Source: Pseudomonas vlassakiae (GTDB taxonomy: Bacteria; Pseudomonadota; Gammaproteobacteria; Pseudomonadales; Pseudomonadaceae). Taken from it: DNA of 64,000 nt. Under the pieces are notes generated by a model. It was not told the DNA's origin. It did no database searches and was given only the letters and a program-made list of their open reading frames with translations. The stretch's first letter is position 1, and every line of letters begins with the position of its first letter. Positions 61,771-64,000 of this stretch are shown piece after piece. The position numbers were made by a program, and so were the translations under genes. The stretch spans positions 186,001 through 250,000 of the forward strand of contig NZ_JABWRP020000007.1 of NCBI RefSeq assembly GCF_014269035.2, in the 5' to 3' direction.

Positions 61771-62203
61771 TTATTCTCCTTCGAACAAGCCAATATAGCG
61801 CAGGCCATTATAATGCTCTTTGTGCGGTGTCCGGATCACCAAGCCGCCATCAGAATACCAGAACATTGCATTCATCTTTACAATGCCGAGACTCAAGCAA
61901 ATGGCTTTGACCCTGTTCCATTCGCTTCTATCGATTGCGGAGTCACCCAGCATGGCGTCGATATCAACCAGTGTGGACTTGCGTGGGATCATGCCAAAAA
62001 TCCTCGTCGTACCAGCGTTCGCCGATATCGGTACAGAACTGACAGACTGGGTATTGAGGGTCGTCAATCTCATAGTCGCTTGAGTAGTCGATTTCAAAGT
62101 ACTTCATATAGTCCTCCTCTTCGGTGAAATTCACGCCTAGCCAGAGGTGAACACTGTTGAATCGTTCAACATCGTATTTATCCAGGATCTCGTCTTGTTC
62201 GTC
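61771..62203 (-). pseudogene. Imm22-like immunity gene, frameshifted and 5'-truncated
   Basis: Two overlapping frames on the minus strand together read as one Imm22-type immunity protein. The N-terminal half (62203 down) has VHLWLGVNFTEEEDYMKYFE and ends in CTDIGERWYDEDF. The C-terminal half (to stop 61771) begins GMIPRKSTLVDIDAML and includes ANAMFWYSDG-like KMNAMFWYSDG and HYNGLRYIGLFEGE. Removing one base from the T5 run of the coding strand (61996-62000) joins them in frame as ...YDEDFGMIPRKS.... No start codon exists upstream before the sequence merges with Rhs-core DNA at about 62204; CTG 62190 or so (reading LDKYDVERF) might replace a lost ATG. Rhs immunity proteins block their cognate C-terminal toxin, which is not present here. 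Confidence 0.65.
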
Positions 62204-62204
62204 T

Positions 62205-62557
62205 GCGGTGGTCAGCGTTGTACTGCACTTCCAGTCCACAGCCGAGCACGTCGGTGGCCCAGCTGGTGCGGGCGTCGAGGTCGTAGCGGAAGTGGTAATG
62301 CTCGCCGTCGCGGGTCCAGTTTCGACCACCCGCGGTTTGCCGCCCTGGGTTTCCCTGCGGTAGTGGCAGCCCAGCCGCAAGGCGTTGCTATGGGGTAGCT
62401 GAAGCTGCGCACGGTGTCGCGTGAGCGTTTCGACAGCCTGGTCGTCGACCATGCGATTGATGACCGTTGAGGGGTGCCGTCGGGCGTGCGGGTGAGGTGC
62501 TGGAAGTGGCCGGGAGCGTTCACTATGCGTTGCAGCGGCTCTTCCGTGTCGAAGGCT
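62205..62557 (-). pseudogene. Rhs core fragment, degenerate
   Basis: This segment reads in pieces of several frames as Rhs/YD-repeat core: AFDTEEPLQRIVNAPG, NALRLGCHYRRETQGGKPRV, and EHYHFRYDLDARTSWATDVLG. It is about 250 bases related to 63434-63750 but with internal deletions and reordered blocks. Its 3' end joins the Imm22-like remnant directly, a typical displaced Rhs tip. Confidence 0.75.
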
Positions 62558-62694
62558 CATTAAAAATATGGTCTTCAAGTTCTTAACATAGTTGGTATTG
62601 CTGATAGATTTCATGGCCCTGCTTTATAAAGTAGCAGAGCCAGAAGAAACCACACATTATTAAAGAGCATATGCAATATTAGTTCTGAGATCAA

Positions 62695-63155
62695 TTACAG
62701 CCTAAAGTGCTCTCTCACTTCATCATCGCCCATAGGTGAATACAAAGGGTATTCACGATCACTCCCCGCACAAGGAGTCTCGTTATCAAAGATATCTACA
62801 AGCTTTACATTATCTGCAACACCGTATACGAACCTCACAGGCTCTTCAGATGAGGGCTGATAATCTTCTTGATGAGCAACCACCCTCCAATCACCTTCAG
62901 CCTTGAGAGCAAAGAGAGAATATGAATCCAAAATAACAGGGTCGCCCGATTGATCAAAAGCAGTCGAACTCAATACTGGCGAACTGAGCACCTGCTTAAA
63001 TATTTCTGCCACATGACCAACGCTGTTCTGTGTCATGATACGTCCAACACCATACTTTTTGTTACCCAGCACAAAACAAAAGATATCTCCAGCCTTAATT
63101 TTTTTAGGCTTGTTTTAATTTTTTTGTTCCAGTCATAAACTTTGATCGAGCTCAC
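62695..63155 (-). pseudogene. Imm26-like immunity gene, frameshift in A7 run
   Basis: A GTG start at 63155 with AAGGAG 7 bases upstream reads SSIKVYDWNKKIKTSLKK, then the frame is lost. Adding one A to the A7 run of the coding strand (63099-63105) restores KKIKAGDIFCFVLGNKKYGVGRI and the rest to stop 62695, giving about 153 residues. KAGDIFCF...YGVGRI is the hallmark of the Imm26 (HocA-related) immunity family. The downstream 125-residue frame alone has no good start. This may be a true mutation, a slippery programmed site, or a sequencing error. The region is AT-rich compared with the rest of the window. Confidence 0.7.
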
Positions 63156-63200
63156 CCACAAACTCCTTTTAACGCAGTAGTTTTCTTATTGAAATTGCTT

Positions 63201-63835
63201 TCAAAATCGCTTGGCGCGCAGGCGCTCTTGTGGTGTTCGCATGGTCGTCAGTTGGCCGTGTTCGTCGTGGCGGTAGTGGGTGAGCGTTTATACCCTGGTT
63301 GTCGACCACGCGCTTGCCTGAGCAGTTGCCGTCTGGCAGGTCGAGTCCGACCATGTTGCCCTGCTCGTCTAGCTCGATGGCGTAACGCTCGCCACCGTAG
63401 TCTCGGCTGGCGATGACGCGATGGTCGGCGTTGTACTGCACTTCCAGCTCGCGGCCGAGCACGTCGGTGGCCCAGCTGGTGCGGGCGTCGAGGTCGTAGC
63501 GGAAGTGTTAATGCTCGCCGTCGCTGGTCCAGTGTTCGACCACCCGCGGTTTGCCGCCCTGGGTTTCCCAGCGGTAGTGGCAGCCCAGGCCCAAGGCGTT
63601 GCTGTGGGTCACCATCAGGCCTTCGGCGTAGCTGAAGCTGCGCACGGTGTCGCCGTTGCGGTTGATCACCGTGGTCAGCTGGCCGTGTTCGTCGTAGCGG
63701 TACTGGGTCAGCGTTTCGACGGCCTGGTTGTCGACCACGCGCTTGATGTCGGTCAGGCGGCCCAGCGGGTTGTCGTAGTGCAGGTGAACGCGGGTGCCGC
63801 CGGTGGCGCTGATGTCCTCGGAGCTGACTGCATTT
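63201..63835 (-). pseudogene. Rhs core fragment with nonsense codon and 2-base deletion
   Basis: Starting at 63835 (AVSSEDISATGGTRVHLHYD) the frame reads YD-repeat core through GKPRVVEHWTSDGEH, where TAA at 63508-63510 replaces the Tyr codon seen in the other copy (EHYHF). It continues in the same frame through HFRYDLDARTSWATDVLGRELEVQYNADHRV and GLDLPDGNCSGKRVVDNQ. Near 63288-63294 two bases are missing compared with the related stretch at 63720, and the other frame ends LTHYRHDEHGQL... to stop 63201. Upstream of 63835 the sequence is unrelated AT-rich DNA. It is a broken Rhs tip, the toxin-coding end being absent. Confidence 0.75.
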
Positions 63836-64000
63836 ATACAATGCCGTTTTCTAAAAACATAGAAAATCAATATTTATAAGAGACTGGCCCTACCATTGCC
63901 TAGTAGAGCCACATTAATCTGCGTACTATTAAAGAGCCAACACTCACGCCATTGCCATTCGAAAGCCGACGCTCGAAACCACTATTGCCGGGGCGCTCAC

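Noticed and set aside
61771..61992. Separate 73-residue small gene starting ATG 61992 with GAGGA upstream
   Set aside because: Although its start looks good, its sequence continues the Imm22-like protein across a one-base frameshift, so it is better read as the C-terminal half of that gene.
61365..64000. CRISPR array or transposon as explanation of the repeated AT-rich tail
   Set aside because: No regularly spaced short repeats or terminal inverted repeats with transposase were seen; the repeats code for Rhs core and explain themselves.

Overview
The window looks like chromosomal DNA of a Pseudomonas putida-group bacterium. The evidence is high GC with very dense gene packing, several P. putida-type REP elements (GTAGGAGCGG... 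and CCTGTGGGAGCGG... units), and a complete 2-ketogluconate block (kguE-K-T-D, ptxS, three-subunit gluconate 2-dehydrogenase) carrying the 14-bp PtxS palindrome TGAAACCGGTTTCA at three promoters. I have no alignment, so the species is an inference.

Layout. 1-4735 (+): 3' end of a Rieske oxygenase, an ABC ATPase and permease, an aminohydrolase of the 8-oxoguanine/hydroxytriazine deaminase type, and a flavin/2Fe-2S reductase. Together these suggest uptake, oxygenation and deamination of an N-heterocycle. 4833-22494: an alkyl/acyl catabolic region with a serine hydrolase, DUF1302 protein, thioesterase, Fe-alcohol dehydrogenase, two acyl-CoA dehydrogenases, 3-hydroxyacyl-CoA dehydrogenase, a secreted SdsA-like alkyl sulfatase, DUF1329 protein, MFS transporter, acyl-CoA synthetase and two LysR regulators. 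22898-34170: mixed genes, including an orphan thymidylate-kinase-like protein, an SDR/LysR divergent pair, two convergent lipoproteins around a bidirectional terminator, a peroxiredoxin, a PuuC-like aldehyde dehydrogenase with a PuuP-like permease, an MFS exporter and a thioester-reductase-like SDR.

34239-43496: gluconate dehydrogenase makes 2-ketogluconate in the periplasm, KguT imports it, KguK phosphorylates it and KguD reduces it to 6-phosphogluconate; PtxS controls both operons and probably itself. 43553-49919: OprD porin, MFS symporter, gamma-carbonic-anhydrase-like protein, class III CoA-transferase, HMG-CoA lyase and a LysR. This fits CoA activation and retro-aldol cleavage of a 3-hydroxy-3-methylglutarate-like acid. 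50010-56121: LysR, aldo/keto reductase and an AttEFGH-like ABC/FtsX/lipocalin-type lipoprotein operon. 56358-61222: IclR regulator, amidase, MHS-family symporter and M20 amidohydrolase, a small amide catabolic unit.

61365-64000 is a decayed, partly AT-rich Rhs locus on the minus strand. It holds rearranged pieces of Rhs core and two orphan immunity genes (Imm22-like and Imm26-like). Each immunity gene appears to be broken by a single-base change in a homopolymer run. This is the most unusual part of the window, together with the N-heterocycle, alkyl sulfate and HMG-type catabolic clusters.
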